Shown: positions 1 to 11,990 of the stretch, one piece after another
Numbering within the stretch: position 1 is the first letter of the stretch
How the letters are laid out: each line of letters starts with the position of its first letter
Assembly: GCA_015847255.1 (NCBI GenBank)
Contig: JADLZK010010194.1
Span: forward strand, 62,001 to 126,000
Reading direction: 5' to 3'
Source: Hyparrhenia diplandra
Taxonomy: Eukaryota; Streptophyta; Magnoliopsida; Poales; Poaceae
DNA: 64,000 nucleotides
Program-made: the position numbers and the translations under genes
Notes under the pieces: generated by a model
What the model saw: only the letters and a program-made list of their open reading frames with translations
The model's database searches: none
What the model was told of the DNA's origin: nothing

Positions 1-84
1 GGCGATGATGATGGTGGGCATGGTATGGACACAAATGTCGTTGATGGTGCGGGAAAGGTGATGTTGATGATGATGTCGTAGCAC

Positions 85-770
85 GTGAAGGGGATGAAGA
101 TGACGATGATTATTTGGACGAAATGCTTGATGCCATTGGACCGTAAATATTGCGGGAAGAGCGTGAAAGGTATGGAGAACCTAAAGAGAGTGAGAGCAAA
201 GATCATCGAAACCGTGTGTATGGTGTTGAAAAAGGTTGTCCGACACATCGAACGCTACTACGTTTTTGTGCTTGAGCTATTGATCTTGAAGGCTAAGTAC
301 GGTTGGTCGGATTTGTAGTTTCAATGATCTGTTGTGTCTCTTGTCATGGTTGCCGCCACAACCAAACTCGCACCGATCAATACCTACCAAGCAAAAAAAG
401 GTTATAAGTCCATTAACAATGAGTGTTGAAAAGATCCATGCATGCCCGAACCATTGTATCCTTTTTTTCGTGGTGACACGTTCAAGGGGCTAGATAAATG
501 TCCTAGGTGCGAGCTAGTCGGTACAAGAACAACAATGTATACGCGGGGGACGAGACCTCCATTGGAAACAAGAGGAAGAAGGGTGGGAAAAAGGGGGGGG
601 GTGGCACGGTAAGCCTATCCCCCCAGACTACACTAGGGTCGAGGTGCATAGCGTGGAGCCCCATTACATGGATTATGAGCTTGAACACCCGACTCCTGAG
701 GGATTGGACCAACTCGGGCAATGCATTTGACAGTTCATCCTCTGGCACAAACGAGACATCGTATTAACCG
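85..770 (+). pseudogene. TNP2-like CACTA transposase, broken N-terminal fragment
   Basis: Translating across frames recovers the conserved N-terminal order of TNP2 transposases: an LDEMLDAIGP block near 115-150, VYGVEKGCPTH near 215-250, LELLILKAKYGWSDL near 270-318, NTYQAKKGYKS near 380-410, DTFKGLDKCPRC near 473-510 and ASRYKNNN near 510-535. The blocks lie in different frames and are separated by stops, so this is a decayed gene. Most of the catalytic core expected after the CPRC/ASRYK block is missing: within about 200 bp the sequence turns into the region of the second CACTA ORF. Family assignment is from remembered motifs and is fairly secure. Confidence 0.75.
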
Positions 771-969
771 GTTCTTCGCCTCCCCCACCCAATTATCCAT
801 CATTTCCACGGCTAGAAGGAGTTATCGAGGAGGGGGAGATACTTTCACCAACACGTGACGAAGAAATGCCCGAGATGCCACACTCCCCTCCTCGTGACCG
901 ACAAATGCCCGAGATGCCACACTCGTCTCCACGCCCCTACAGTAGAGGTGCCTTCAAAAGAAACTCAAG

Positions 970-2755
970 TTGAAATGGAGGTGCCTCCGAAAGAAACAGA
1001 GGTGCCTCCGAAAAAGAAACTCATGTGGTAAAGAGAAGCAAAGAAATTCCGGACATGCGGCTTCCGCGGGGGGCCTTTCGCATCGAACAAGTTATGGCAT
1101 CGAGGATTTTTGGGAGGAGTCTGAGCTTAGGAAAAAGCATCCAATCCATTGCAGAGCCCGTCTTTGTGCCGATGAAGGACGCCTCGTTGGTGTCCGTGTG
1201 GTTCGCGCCCATGATCGGTTCAAGCCACGTAACCAAGTCAAAGAAGTAGCAGACGACTTCGACCCTTGGTCACCAATCACTTTCCGGCCAAAAAGTATCC
1301 CCGATGTTGGAAGAATCGATGGTCAAGGAACCGCCCGAAAAATTATGAAAGAGGCAAGATATTCCTACCAAACGATGTCATGCAGAAGATGCCACGTGTA
1401 ATGAAAAAGTTTCATGATTGGTACTTGTTGGTATCTGAGAGGACAGACATAACCGAGATAACATTGGCCTACCCCGATGGCCTTCTCGGTGGACCTGGTG
1501 GTGATATTGCCTTCCCTTTCAGCGACATGCATGCATTGTATCACCTCGATGAAATGGACATTAATCTAGTTCACATTTACCGCATGTAAGTCATTTTCTC
1601 TCTTAATATGGTATGATTACGATATTTTGATAACGTTGTAACTAACCTAATCGATCTCTTTTAGTATGCAAGCGCACCTTGCAAAAACAAGGTTCCGTGT
1701 CCGAAACATGCATACATGGATCCTCGACAAATAGCACAAACACGCTTTGCATTCCCTAAGCAATGAAAAACCGGATAGCAAATACTTAGCGGGTGGAGAG
1801 ACCGTGGAGGAGAAAGAGAAAATCCGAGTAGAAGGCAATGAAGGACGCGACCATTAACATGGCGGCATACTTAGCCGTGTCTTTCAAAAAAAAATCTTGA
1901 AAACAATCATAGTATATGGCTACCATACCACCGGGTAAGTTCAATCGTATATAAAGGTTGCTTAATACATATTATACGCAAATGAGCTTATCGTTTTCCT
2001 CTCGATTGAATTTATGCAAGAACCATCGGATCGCTATATGTGTCGATGTCGGGCTCGGCGTCACGTGGGTTTTGGATTCACCGCACACTCCGGCCGCATA
2101 TTATTCGACTTCATAGCGATTCTCAAATCGTATAAATAACGATAATCCTCTTATATGATTGAATATAACCTCCTACCTTTTTTTGTTAGATACTAACATG
2201 TTGTATTTGTGAATATCAATTTCAACGAGGGCATACCATTGGTATGTTAAAAAGTTGAATGGGAGACATCTTCCCGAATGAAGGGTGAGTCGTAGCGTCA
2301 AAACAGATACTTGTGTAAGTATGACCTACCTCGATCATCGCATAATCTCAAATGCATTTACTAACAATTTTATATACATAGTGTGCTAAGCAAAAGCCTA
2401 GAAGTGTTCATTGTGGATATTACATATGCATGGCGATGAGTAATGACCTTTTCGTACACGAGACACCGGACTTGGTATATATGCTCATTCCTTTCTCTCT
2501 ATGTATATGCTCACTATGTGTTTCTATATATAGGCTAATTTTTTTTCTTATCTCCTAATTGTGTAGGCGAGACGCCCGTAGGTAGGGACAAAAGGGGACC
2601 CTTACCGAGATGATGACCTCTTGGAACTCGTGGGTGGCCTTTGTGACTTCATATTAGATCATGCTATACATCCAAAAGGTTGCTACCCCGATCGTACTTC
2701 GAAGTTGCGTAAGAATCCACGTTACAACATTTTCATGAGTGGGAAAGGCTAGCAA
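970..2755 (+). pseudogene. Second CACTA ORF with Ulp1-like (C48) protease remnant
   Basis: The middle part (about 1266-1589) encodes a block containing FPFSDMHALYHLDEMD, typical of the region just before the Ulp1-like domain in grass CACTA ORFs. Further on, VDVGLGVTWVLDSPHT (from about 2041) and CGYYICMAMS (from 2412) match the sheet preceding the catalytic acid and the catalytic-cysteine region of C48 peptidases. A final block near 2590-2750 includes DDDLLELVGGLCDFILDHA. Stops and frame changes interrupt it, and intron-like sequence separates blocks. Ulp1 family enzymes cleave SUMO-like modifiers; in CACTA elements the role is unknown. No intact product is expected. Confidence 0.65.
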
Positions 2756-2974
2756 TAGGGAGGTGAACTAAGAGATGAGATTGAACTTGTAACTTATGTG
2801 AATAATGAATGCTTATTGTAAGATTGAATAATGGAGATGATACTTTGTGAGTTATGTGAATTATAGATGTTTATTGAATATAATATATACATATATTGTG
2901 AGAATTGTGAATTATAGATGTTTATAGAAGCGGCTATATATATTTTAGTTTTGAATTTTTTTTTGACGCCAAAT

Positions 2975-3276
2975 CCAGTGTAGGGGCGGTTTTAGATTCA
3001 ACCGCCCCCACAGTCTTTCCTTTTAGGGGCGGTTTTAGACACAACCACCCCTACAGTATTTCTTGAGTAGGGGCGGTTTTAGATTCAGCCGCCCCTAATG
3101 AAAGCCACAGTAGGGGCGGTTGGTCTTATTAGCCGCCCCTACAGTGACCATAGTAGGGGTGGCTCAGAGAACCGCCCCTACAGTGATGTTGTAGGAACGG
3201 AGAGCTAGGGGCGGTTTCGAAAACCGCCCCTACTGTTCCAAATGAGCCGCCCCTATAAAAGCTTTTAGTAGTAGTG
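2975..3276. repeat. CACTA subterminal repeats and right TIR
   Basis: At least eight copies, in both orientations, of a short unit with core AGGGGCGGTTTT or its complement AACCGCCCCTAC lie between 2982 and 3255, and the terminus AGTAGTAGTG closes the array. In characterised CACTA elements such arrays are the binding sites of the TNPA-type protein. The arrangement is direct sequence observation; the binding role is family knowledge. Confidence 0.8.
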
Positions 3277-3802
3277 TATGTGATATGAACTTCTCTAAAG
3301 TACACCCGGCGGTGCATAAATCAAGGAGACGGCACCGCGGGGCTTGCTCTCCTGTCCTTGCTGGCCAACTTGTACGAGCATTGCACGGTATATAATATAT
3401 GAGTAAAGTTGTTCACTAATAACTCGCTAGATTTTAATTACATATACATGATCAACGAAATAAATTTGCGAGAGGGACCAGAGAAGATCTAGATCTTCTT
3501 CTTGAAGCCCTCCTTGCAGATACAGATGAAGCTTTTTGAGCCCCCAATGCAAAAAGGTCATACTACTTGCATAGAATCAAGAGCAATCAGCCTTTCAGCA
3601 GGTATCCTTCTCCGTTACCAGAATGACTGCTCATGATGTTAATTATGTTTACCCAGCAACCATGCACCACCCTTGTGATGATTCTTAGAGAGAGAGCTCT
3701 CTACCTGCAGCCTCATGAATGAACATATATACTTGCACAAAACAGCAGCTCCTCGCCACAGCTAGACGACCATGCAGGCATGATTCAATGGTGGTGAATG
3801 CT
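3277..3802 (-). other. 3' flank and probable 3' UTR of the bHLH gene
   Basis: No coding potential is seen. On the minus strand this follows the bHLH stop codon (3803-3805), so its proximal part should be the 3' UTR. The outer limit is the CACTA terminus at 3276. No clear AATAAA-type polyadenylation signal was singled out. Confidence 0.4.
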
Positions 3803-6800
3803 CTAGCGGAGGATCCCACCGAGCGGCGCCGGGGCCCAGTAGTCAGCGGCGTTGTCCCCTCCAAAGTGCGACGTACATGACACCGGGACGAGGCATAGCC
3901 CCCGGCTCCTCAGGTCCTTCTTCTCATCTTTCACACCCTTGAAGAATATGTATATATACCAAATGATCAGGTATTATATTTCTTCAAATTGTTCCTAACA
4001 TTGTAGTAAATGGGAAAAAAAAAGATCTACCAGTGTTGAAGCATTGCATATATTGTCTAGCATACGAACATATTTCTATTAATTAAAAAAAACACCTAAT
4101 TACAATATGTTGGGAGCTGCATGCCCTTGAAAAAAATGCGCATGATTATTGTGTTATTTGTTCTATGTAGAACAGTACCTACATATAGCACCACCCTAGC
4201 TATATATATAATACTACACGTGTATGCAGATGATTGAAAATGACTTTGAAGCAAAGCAAAGTGGGCTTGAATACCTGCTGCTCATCAGGCTGCTGGACTG
4301 CAGGCTGCTGTGCTCCAGTGTTGTTATTATGGTTTAGCAACTGCGCAAGGAACCAGACGCAAAAGATATATAGATGTATATGAATGAAAAGTGGTTCAAG
4401 CAGGGCTGTAAAGTGCTATATTCTTACAGCAGGAATCATGTGCAATCACAGGGGTTTTCTAGGTTATTACCTGGCCGGGGTATTCTGGGAAGAGCCCTGC
4501 AGGGTTCCTTTCTCCACCAATTGGTCCCTGTATAAATGAATAATCAAAAAGAAAGCACTGTGTCACATGTCAACGTTGCACGTACAAGCAGCGTGCGAGA
4601 AAAGCCGGACGGAATAATCTCCCAGATGGGATAAATATGATTGAACCCATGAGGACTACTGGCCCATGCAATGCAAGCTGACCTAGCTAGGGTTGTGTGC
4701 AAGCTGAAACAAAGCTTGTTATATTATTGCCATATCAGTGCAGTTTTATATACACTATCATTTCCTCTTGTTTGGACCGGATCTCCCAGGATATCACTAA
4801 CTTGTGTATGCTGCTTCTTGGTTAGTAAAATGGTCCATGGTCTCTGTGCCCGTTTCGTTAAAAGGAAAGTTATGGAGCTTGCAGATTTTGTCGTCCCTCT
4901 GCCATCGTACCCATTCACCTCCCTCTCACCTCTCTCCCTCCTAGCACCCATTCAGCCGGCTCTCATTCCTCTTCCACACACGCAGATCTGTCTCACTAAT
5001 GCCGTCGTGGTCACGGAGGCGCCCGGGGCCGGCAGCGACGACGTGTGTGTGGTATACAAGCCAGGAGAGAAAATGTGGATAGGATAGGTTGGAGGACAAA
5101 GTAAACTTTTCCATCGATTAGCCCATTGTAACCAGCTAATAAGTTAGCTGCACACCGGTTATTTTTAGCCACACTTTTAGTTGCTAAAATTTTGTCGGTG
5201 AGGTATCAAAATGGGCATGCTAAAAGTGTGGATAGTGATTGAAAATATGCCTTTGTGGTGATGCTCTATATGTTAAGTTAATAAGTAGTACAAGAGGAAA
5301 AGGCACATTTTCTGGTACGGTATTTCTTTAAGAAGTCTTGTATGGAACATTTTCTTATGGAGTAGGCAACATCAACTACAATATAACGATTAAAATTCAA
5401 CCAATCTATAATGTCTAACAAAACACAAAATAGTCGATGGAATGTGTTTAATATATTATTTCTTACTAATGGATTTTTCAAAAAAAATCTTACTAATGTA
5501 GTTTAAATTGGCTAAGCAACCCTGCATGATTATTGCTGGAAGGAATGTAAAGGCCTGCAAAAAATAATATATTTGTAGAACTAAACCTAAGATTGAATTT
5601 CATTTATTAAAGAGAAAAATGTATGGACATTGTTGACATATATATATGGGCCTTATTTATTTCATAGCACCTATTTCTTCATAGTCAACTCACATCATAA
5701 GTATTTTTAATGAAATAACAAAATACTATGTCAATAACTTTAGAAACTATTCGTAAGTACACATTCAGTTGACTAATATTGCATCAGTTTCCATTCTATA
5801 ACAGTTTATAAAATTTTCAGTATTCTTCAAGTAAGACACCTATACGATACTTTTTTGTTGAAGAAATTAACAAACTAAATAAAATTACCAATCCAGTGTG
5901 GGGATATGGACCCATATACCCTTATGGCTCTACATGGGCCGCACCATCCAAGGAGGTCGGCCCAAGACGCGCGGCACGGCATCGCGACTAAGATATTGTA
6001 CCACATTGCTTACCAAGGCATGTAACCCCTGTCTACCGGACTATATAAGGTGGGCAGGGATCCCCCTCTAGGGACATCGAATACTCAATCAATCAATACA
6101 ATCTAAGCGGGGACGTAGGTTTTACGCCATCAAGGCGGCCAAACCTGGGTAAAACCCGTGTGTTTTTTCCCTTCGCCGTTCGCTTAAACGTCTTGTAAAT
6201 CGCCTAGCGCACCTCTACCGCCGAAACTACTAGCTGGGTACACCCCTGCTAGGCTATCGCCGATAACCCATCGACATCCAGCTTTGAATAAATGTTAAGG
6301 TAAATATTTTATATTTATCATTGTAAGTTTCTCTAAAGTAATCAACTTATGATTTACAGCGAGACTACAAGCCATAATTCTCATATGTAACACCTGCATT
6401 ACTGAATATATAAAGTTCGGAAAGTGAATTAGGTTGAACCGTACCATATAATATAATTTAGACCATAAATGCTTATATTTGTATAACATGGCTGTTGTTC
6501 GTTAACATCACTTTTGTAAAGTCTATAGTGCATATATATATTTCACACAAGCTTAAAAGTTGCTTTAATTTTATGTATCTTTTATGACAAATTTGTTAAT
6601 TGTTATTCGGCTTACTATATTCCACACATATGATCTCTTATTACATGCATGCATTCAGTAGCATAACAGACATGTATTTATCAAGGAGTTAATATTGCAA
6701 AAATATTAATCATAGTTTCATTTACAACACCACAAACTCGCAGAACTTGTTATTTATGTTATTTTTTTGTTGTGGATAAAATTATTTTTTTTCTTCTATT

Positions 6801-7108
6801 AATTACGTTGCACACATAATAATAAAGAGCCAAAAAGCAAAGTCCTTTTTGGCAAAGGTGAGGTCAGTTCTAGTGATGCCTTGGTAAAAGCCCGATCTTT
6901 AATTAAAATACCTTTGACAAAGTGTATTTTTGGGCAACCTTTGCTAAAGGTTTTGCTAAGGTCCTATTGTGTCCTCCCTGCATACAAAGTGTGTATGCAA
7001 ATGAATACACGTGGATAGGCATATTTTAAACCTCGCACGTAGTATAAGATTCTTTCCAGCGTGGGTTCGTGTGTGTTTGTGCGTGCGTATATATGTCTGT
7101 GTGTATGA

Positions 7109-7140
<32 letters not shown>

Positions 7141-10100
7141 TGCCTGCAACATACATTTTGACTGGAGGTCCCATTGCCGTGGCCCATGTACGGGTAGCTG
7201 AGAGCCTGTCAGAAGAAAAAAACCACACAACAAGTTAGCGCATATACTAGTCCAGTCCATTGCAGTCCCTGAAACACAAGACGTACGACGCTACAAGACA
7301 GATGGAGCAGCTAGCGCACCGGTGGATCACCCATGCATCTCGCTGCAGTTGCAGCTGATTCTGCGTGCGCGCGGGCGCCCATGCAAAGCGATCAACTTTA
7401 ACAGCGTGCTCTTGCACCCGTCCCTACCCTCCCCATGCATATTCTCTTTTTGTTTCCCGCGCACCCATCCAGCTTTTTTTGCCCCGGCCTTCCTCTCAAT
7501 CCGTCCCATGCGGTGCGGCAACTACACCTGCTGCTATATTGCAGCCACTGGCATGTGGGCCGGAATGGACAGCTAGCGTCGTTTATGTAAGCAGTGACAG
7601 ACGAAGAAGGGTTTATTTTAGTTCTTTTTACTGTGCTGCAGATTGCTTAAGGTAGAAACATCTTGAAACTGGCCTGTGGGGCGGGAGACAGTATTCTTTG
7701 TTCACCCATACTGCATGCTTCTGATGGTCCTATAGCTATGTGACCATGACTCATGAATTTTTCCTTTCCAACATACACAAAGCACAAGCACACGATGAGA
7801 GAGAGAGAGAGAGAGATTGGACCTCAATTTGACCCAGGAGGAATCTGATATAGCCAATGGTCTCTTGCAGTACAGACGCCGTGTCAGTCTGTAAAAAAGA
7901 GGCACGTGTGTCAGGGAAATGCTTTAGTTGGACACAACCCCTCGAGTGAAAGCACGAGCAAAACAAATTAAAAGCAGATGCATATGCATGGCAACAACAA
8001 TAGACAACTGCAACACAACATCTTCACCCGGCCTGTAGTAGTATATATTATTACCCATCTATATAAATCTACTGTGGATCAGAGCGAGGAAACACAGACC
8101 ACTGATCTACCGTATCTTTCTTTCAAGCCTAGTCTCAGAAGCAGCTGCTGGCTGTGTAAATAATCAATCGATCGAATCGATCCATCATGGTGCGTATAGT
8201 TTTATTTTGTTCTAACTAACCTTGCCAAACGGGGAAACAATCTGGTGAAGAGCAGTTATTCTATCACCCAATCTCTCCTTCCTCACCTGCATCATCAAAC
8301 CATAATAAGTCACAGTCATACGTAAGTAAATAAGTTAATAGCATGCATGTAATTATTCCTAACAATGGTGTAAGTTCTCACTATATATTATATCATATGT
8401 CAATTTCTCAGTGTACTTGCTGCACGAATTTCCAGAGAGGGAGAGAGAGAGAGAGAGATGCACACAAAAGTTATATATAGGCCGGGTTGGGGTTATGGAA
8501 AGCAGTGAGATGAAGAAGAAACCTTTAGAGTAGATTGTGCTGAAGAGGAGGCCTGAACCCTAGGCTTCTTGCTGGCTGAACCTGTTGCAGTGCTGTTGCA
8601 CTAGCAGAGAAAGACAAAGAAACAAAGCAAGAACAATCATGATCCCATTTCAACCTGTGCCATGAAACAACACACTAACTCTTCATTCGTAAAGTGAATC
8701 CATTACAAGTGGTTCTACCTATCAATACTGATGGCAAGCTATATGGATCATGTACCAGGAGGGTATAAATAAAACAGTAGGTCAAGAAATGTTCAGTTCG
8801 TACTAATTAAGTCAAACCATCCACTTATATTTTCATAGTAAAATGTTGATACTATTTACTTTAACAAAACCTAAAATTACAATTTTTGTTGCGCGTGGTT
8901 GGGGTGGGGGGAGGGTGTAGTAAATAAGTAGTAACAAAAAGTGGTAGCCCTTTCAATGGGTGCATGCCGTAACACTATGACCAAGAGATTATGAAACAGC
9001 GTGCATGAAAATACCACACCTCTCTCTCAGCTTGGTTTTAAAGTGGATTTGCATATGACATGGAAACATGCTTGTCTGTATTACTAGCAAATAAAGCATC
9101 TTTTCATGAAAAGAAGAATAGTACTGTTGCCTTTAGTTTGTTTCAGTTAATCGAAGATAGAATGCACCCTCACCAAGAGATCTTATTGACAGCATAGAAC
9201 CCCATCCTAGTCGTCGGTTATCGATGAGATATAACATAATCATTGTATATCTTTCCATGTCAAACTAAGATGAATGGAGTGCCTTTTGAAAGTACCATCT
9301 ATCTCTTCCCGAGGGCGATCAAGATGAAACATCTGGTGTAATAAAGTAGGCAAAACTAATGCATTCCATGTACGTCGATCGCAGCTTAAATAACTCCATA
9401 TGCACGGATCAAGTCGATAAATTCTAGGAAACTAGCGAATAATGTAGAAAAAACCAAAGTGATTTGGAAAGAACAAAAACCAGCCTATGAACTAGCAACG
9501 GATAACTTTCACGGATTATACATCAAGACAAAAGGTTAATTATTAGCTCATCTCACCTCGGATGAGTTATCAGATTGATGATGGCTCTTTAGCTCCGGCG
9601 GTGGCGCGCTGTTTGAGAAGTCGAGCATGTTGCTGCCGAGACTGGTGGTGATGCACGACCTAGGAGACGAGGAGGCCAGGAGCATCTGGCTCAGCTGAGA
9701 CTTGCTGGCCCCTCCTTGTGCGGCCGGCATCTCATGGTCGCCGGCACCAAGGTGGGTGTGGCTCCCATAGAAGTTGTACGGAGGTTGAGGCATGGTGGAG
9801 GAGCCCTCCTCCTTCAGACCACCGCCCACCATGCATGCACCTGCAGTTGCAGCGTGATCCCCCAATTCTCTATGCCCTTTGACAGGAGAACTGCTGCTGC
9901 GGTGGCGCTGTATCGCTCATGGTCTCCTCCAACTAACCCCCTCTGCACATGTAGTTGTAGATGAGTCCGTGGAGATAAGAACAACTGCAAGTTAGCATCA
10001 GAGTGAAATGAACATGAACAAGATGATTAGAGACAGGAAGGTAGATTAACACTGGGAAAGGCTTGATCCGCTATAGGACAAAGTGGGTTAACCACTTTAT

Positions 10101-10571
10101 TCCTTCACCTAGAGCTACTGTTAAGTATAGCTAGGCATTACATGGACTGGAGGTTTGTAATTGTGGATCTGTTGCATGAACAAATCTTAAAGAGAGATAT
10201 AGACAAATAAGAGAGAGAAAGAGGGGTGTTTACAGAATCATCTGGCTCCATGATTCCGGCATGTGGTTCTCTTGGCCGCCGCTGCCGCCGTCGTGCAGAC
10301 TTGGAAGAGAACCAGCAGCTGCGGCACCGTTCATATGACCTAGCTGGCCTGAAGAGGCCCCGGCGGTGTGCAGAAACTGCTGGGAGAAGAGCACCGATGG
10401 AGACGACAAGGAGGGCAGGTTGGGGGAGGCCTGATCTTGATCCTCATGGCAAGACTTGAAGCTGCCTAGCATATTGCTGGCTGTGGCCGTATTGCCGCCG
10501 CCACTACCGCCGGTACCGCTCCAGATCATCTGCTGGACAAGGGACGTCTGCAATTCTCCTCTGTTCATCAC
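3803..10571 (-). CDS. bHLH transcription factor (bHLH68/112/123-like), nine exons, one 1-nt frameshift
   Basis: Exons read on the minus strand: 10571-10234, 9940-9557, 8600-8523, 8286-8221, 7888-7823, 7205-7155, 4527-4471, 4340-4275 and 3937-3803, all with GT donors and AG acceptors. The product starts MMNRGELQTSLVQQMIW, carries SPRSCITTSLGSNMLDFSNS in exon 2, then the dimerisation region: VRKERLGDRITALHQIVSPF in exon 4 and TDTASVLQETIGYIRFLLGQ in exon 5. The C-terminus contains KDLRSRGLCLVPVSCTS and ends GGILR. These are hallmarks of the atypical-basic-region bHLH68/bHLH112/bHLH123 group, nuclear regulators of plant development and stress responses. All junctions after exon 2 are phase 0. 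Exon 2 is 384 nt where 385 are needed: frame is lost at a run of five Gs (9859-9863), just after SKGIEN. With one base restored the protein would be 413 residues. This is either a real null allele or a base-call error. Confidence 0.88.
5897..6276 (+). mobile_element. Solo LTR in a bHLH intron
   Basis: A 380-bp block begins TGTGGGGATA and ends ATCGACA. It is flanked by perfect 5-bp direct repeats TCCAG at 5892-5896 and 6277-6281. Inside, CTATATAAGG (about 6043) serves as an LTR-type TATA box, followed by a short CAATCAATCAATACAATC leader. No second LTR, primer site or internal domain is present, so it is the product of LTR-LTR recombination. It lies in the 2.6-kb intron between exons 6 and 7, antisense to the gene. 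GC content is clearly above that of the AT-rich intron around it. Confidence 0.85.
7109..7141. repeat. (GT)n(GA)n microsatellite just inside an intron
   Basis: A GT run passes into a GA run. On the minus (gene) strand it reads (CT)n(CA)n starting about 13 nt downstream of the exon 6 donor GTATGT. Confidence 0.9.
7797..7815. repeat. (GA)n microsatellite beside a splice donor
   Basis: On the gene strand this is (CT)n beginning a few nucleotides after the weak exon 5 donor GTCCAA. Confidence 0.9.
8440..8458. repeat. (GA)n microsatellite in intron 3
   Basis: A GA run lies about 65 nt downstream of the exon 3 donor on the gene strand. Confidence 0.9.
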
Positions 10572-10870
10572 CGGCGCCGCTAGCTGGAGAAATGAGACGA
10601 GAGCTAGAGATAGATGAGCTCTCTTGCTTCAAGAAATGCTTCTAGCTGCTATCTTTTTTCCTTGCGAGGCTCTCTCCGGCCTTTTGCACTCTTGGTGTGG
10701 AAGTAGTCTCAGGTCAATCCTAAAGGGGGCCAGCGTCGCAATTTCCTTGAGGGAGATGGGTTGGGCATATATCTCTTCCTCCTCCTATATAACTATAAGG
10801 AGGAGGAGGGTGAGAGAAGGAACAAGAACAATACCAAACAGAAGAGAAGAGGTGAGAGGAGCTGAATAAA
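10572..10870 (-). promoter_or_regulatory. 5' UTR and core promoter region of the bHLH gene
   Basis: On the minus strand a TATA-like element TTATATAGG (plus positions 10785-10793) lies about 215 bp upstream of the start codon, which would give a leader of roughly 180 nt. A (GA)-rich stretch surrounds it. Upstream (10970-11010, plus strand CT-rich) there are more GA/CT tracts. The TATA assignment is inference; no transcript data are available. Confidence 0.4.
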
Positions 10871-11990
10871 AAAGCTATGGCGCTGTTCGGAGAGGAATCT
10901 GGGTTTGTTTTGTTTTGTTTTCCGCTTCCTTTTGCTTCACTCCTTTATTTGTGAACTTTCCCTTGCTTTCCTCAAGCCCCTTTCTCTCTCTCCCTCTACA
11001 TACCCGCTCCTCTCTCACTCATTCTTCTTTTGTATGTTATACACACACAATTATATATATTTTTTATTTCCCTTCTCCCTGTCACTTTTGCTTTATCACA
11101 ATAAAGTGATGCAGGAAAGGTATGTGAGACACAGTGTATTTGGGACCAAAAGAAGCGTTTTAAAGACGTGACGGTGCTTGTTAATCTATATCATTATCCT
11201 ATCCAGCTTGTGTGTTGTATGTTACCACCTTTCAAATTAACCACCAATTAAGTAGACGCCACCTGATAATTGCAGTTGCATCAGTGATGAATGAAGATTA
11301 GACCAGCTGCACACACGTACAAAGATGTAACCTCCACAACACGCACATACACAGGAACAACACAGTAGTGCACGCATGCACGCCCGGAAATAAAGTGGGG
11401 TCTGAAGCTAGGCAGGCATGCCCAAGTGGAAAGAATGTCCGATCCGATCGGTTTTGGCTTCATATATATATTCATCCTCCTGGCGTCTGTTACCTGTATC
11501 AGGGAAACCGAATGACGTGCTTATCTTGCTAACTTTTTTCCAAGCAAAATAAGTGTATACTATATATAAAGCATATATATGTAATAAAGCTATTTTGAAA
11601 GATCGGTCTAACCGAAGCAGCTGTACCTTTGTTATATTTTCATATCAGCTAAAAAGTGATATGCCAAAGGTCCTAATTGACAACCATACCTTTGTACAAG
11701 AATAGATATTCAATGATTAATCTATATTCTGTTTGTTGATTCAAAATATGGACTTTGTAATGGATTATTACTCCACAAATCCAAAACTACAATGTAGGGA
11801 TACGAGGGCATATATTTCATTGTTGCACCAATTACTTCCATGCCAGCAGCGATAATGCGATATGGCAACGTAACGATAGGTTTCTATTAGGAAGCACTAA
11901 TACAAAAGGTAGCCTTACAACCATATCGAAACCCACTTCTCAACCAGTTCATGTTCGAAAACAAGCATGTGGTGTAGTGATACCTTGAGT
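10871..11990. other. Upstream non-coding region of the bHLH gene
   Basis: AT-rich sequence with a CT-rich tract near 10975-11010. No gene or complete element is recognised. It should contain the distal promoter of the bHLH gene. Confidence 0.4.

Larger units (their letters stand above)
1..3276 (+). mobile_element. CACTA (En/Spm) DNA transposon, right-hand part, decayed
   Basis: The right end reads ...AGTAGTAGTG at 3267-3276, the reverse complement of the CACTACTACT terminus of CACTA elements. The preceding 300 bp are packed with short GGGGCGG-type subterminal repeats. Upstream lie remnants of both usual CACTA coding regions in the expected order on the plus strand: a TNP2-like transposase fragment, then an ORF with a Ulp1-like protease remnant. 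The left terminus is outside the window, so the 3-bp target duplication cannot be checked. Multiple stops and frame changes make it non-autonomous today. Confidence 0.85.

Noticed and set aside
4671..5087. 138-codon plus-strand frame
   Set aside because: It lies in the large bHLH intron, has no recognisable domain and no conserved start context.
5151..5240. Short inverted pair CCACACTTTTAG ... CTAAAAGTGTGG
   Set aside because: It could be an old MITE, but the arms are only 12 bp and no target duplication was found.
6964..7260. Overlapping frames rich in Ser-Leu and His-Thr repeats
   Set aside because: They are translations of the GT/GA microsatellite next to bHLH exon 6.
10624..10869. 81-codon plus-strand frame
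   Set aside because: It is antisense to the bHLH 5' leader and has no homology that I recognise.
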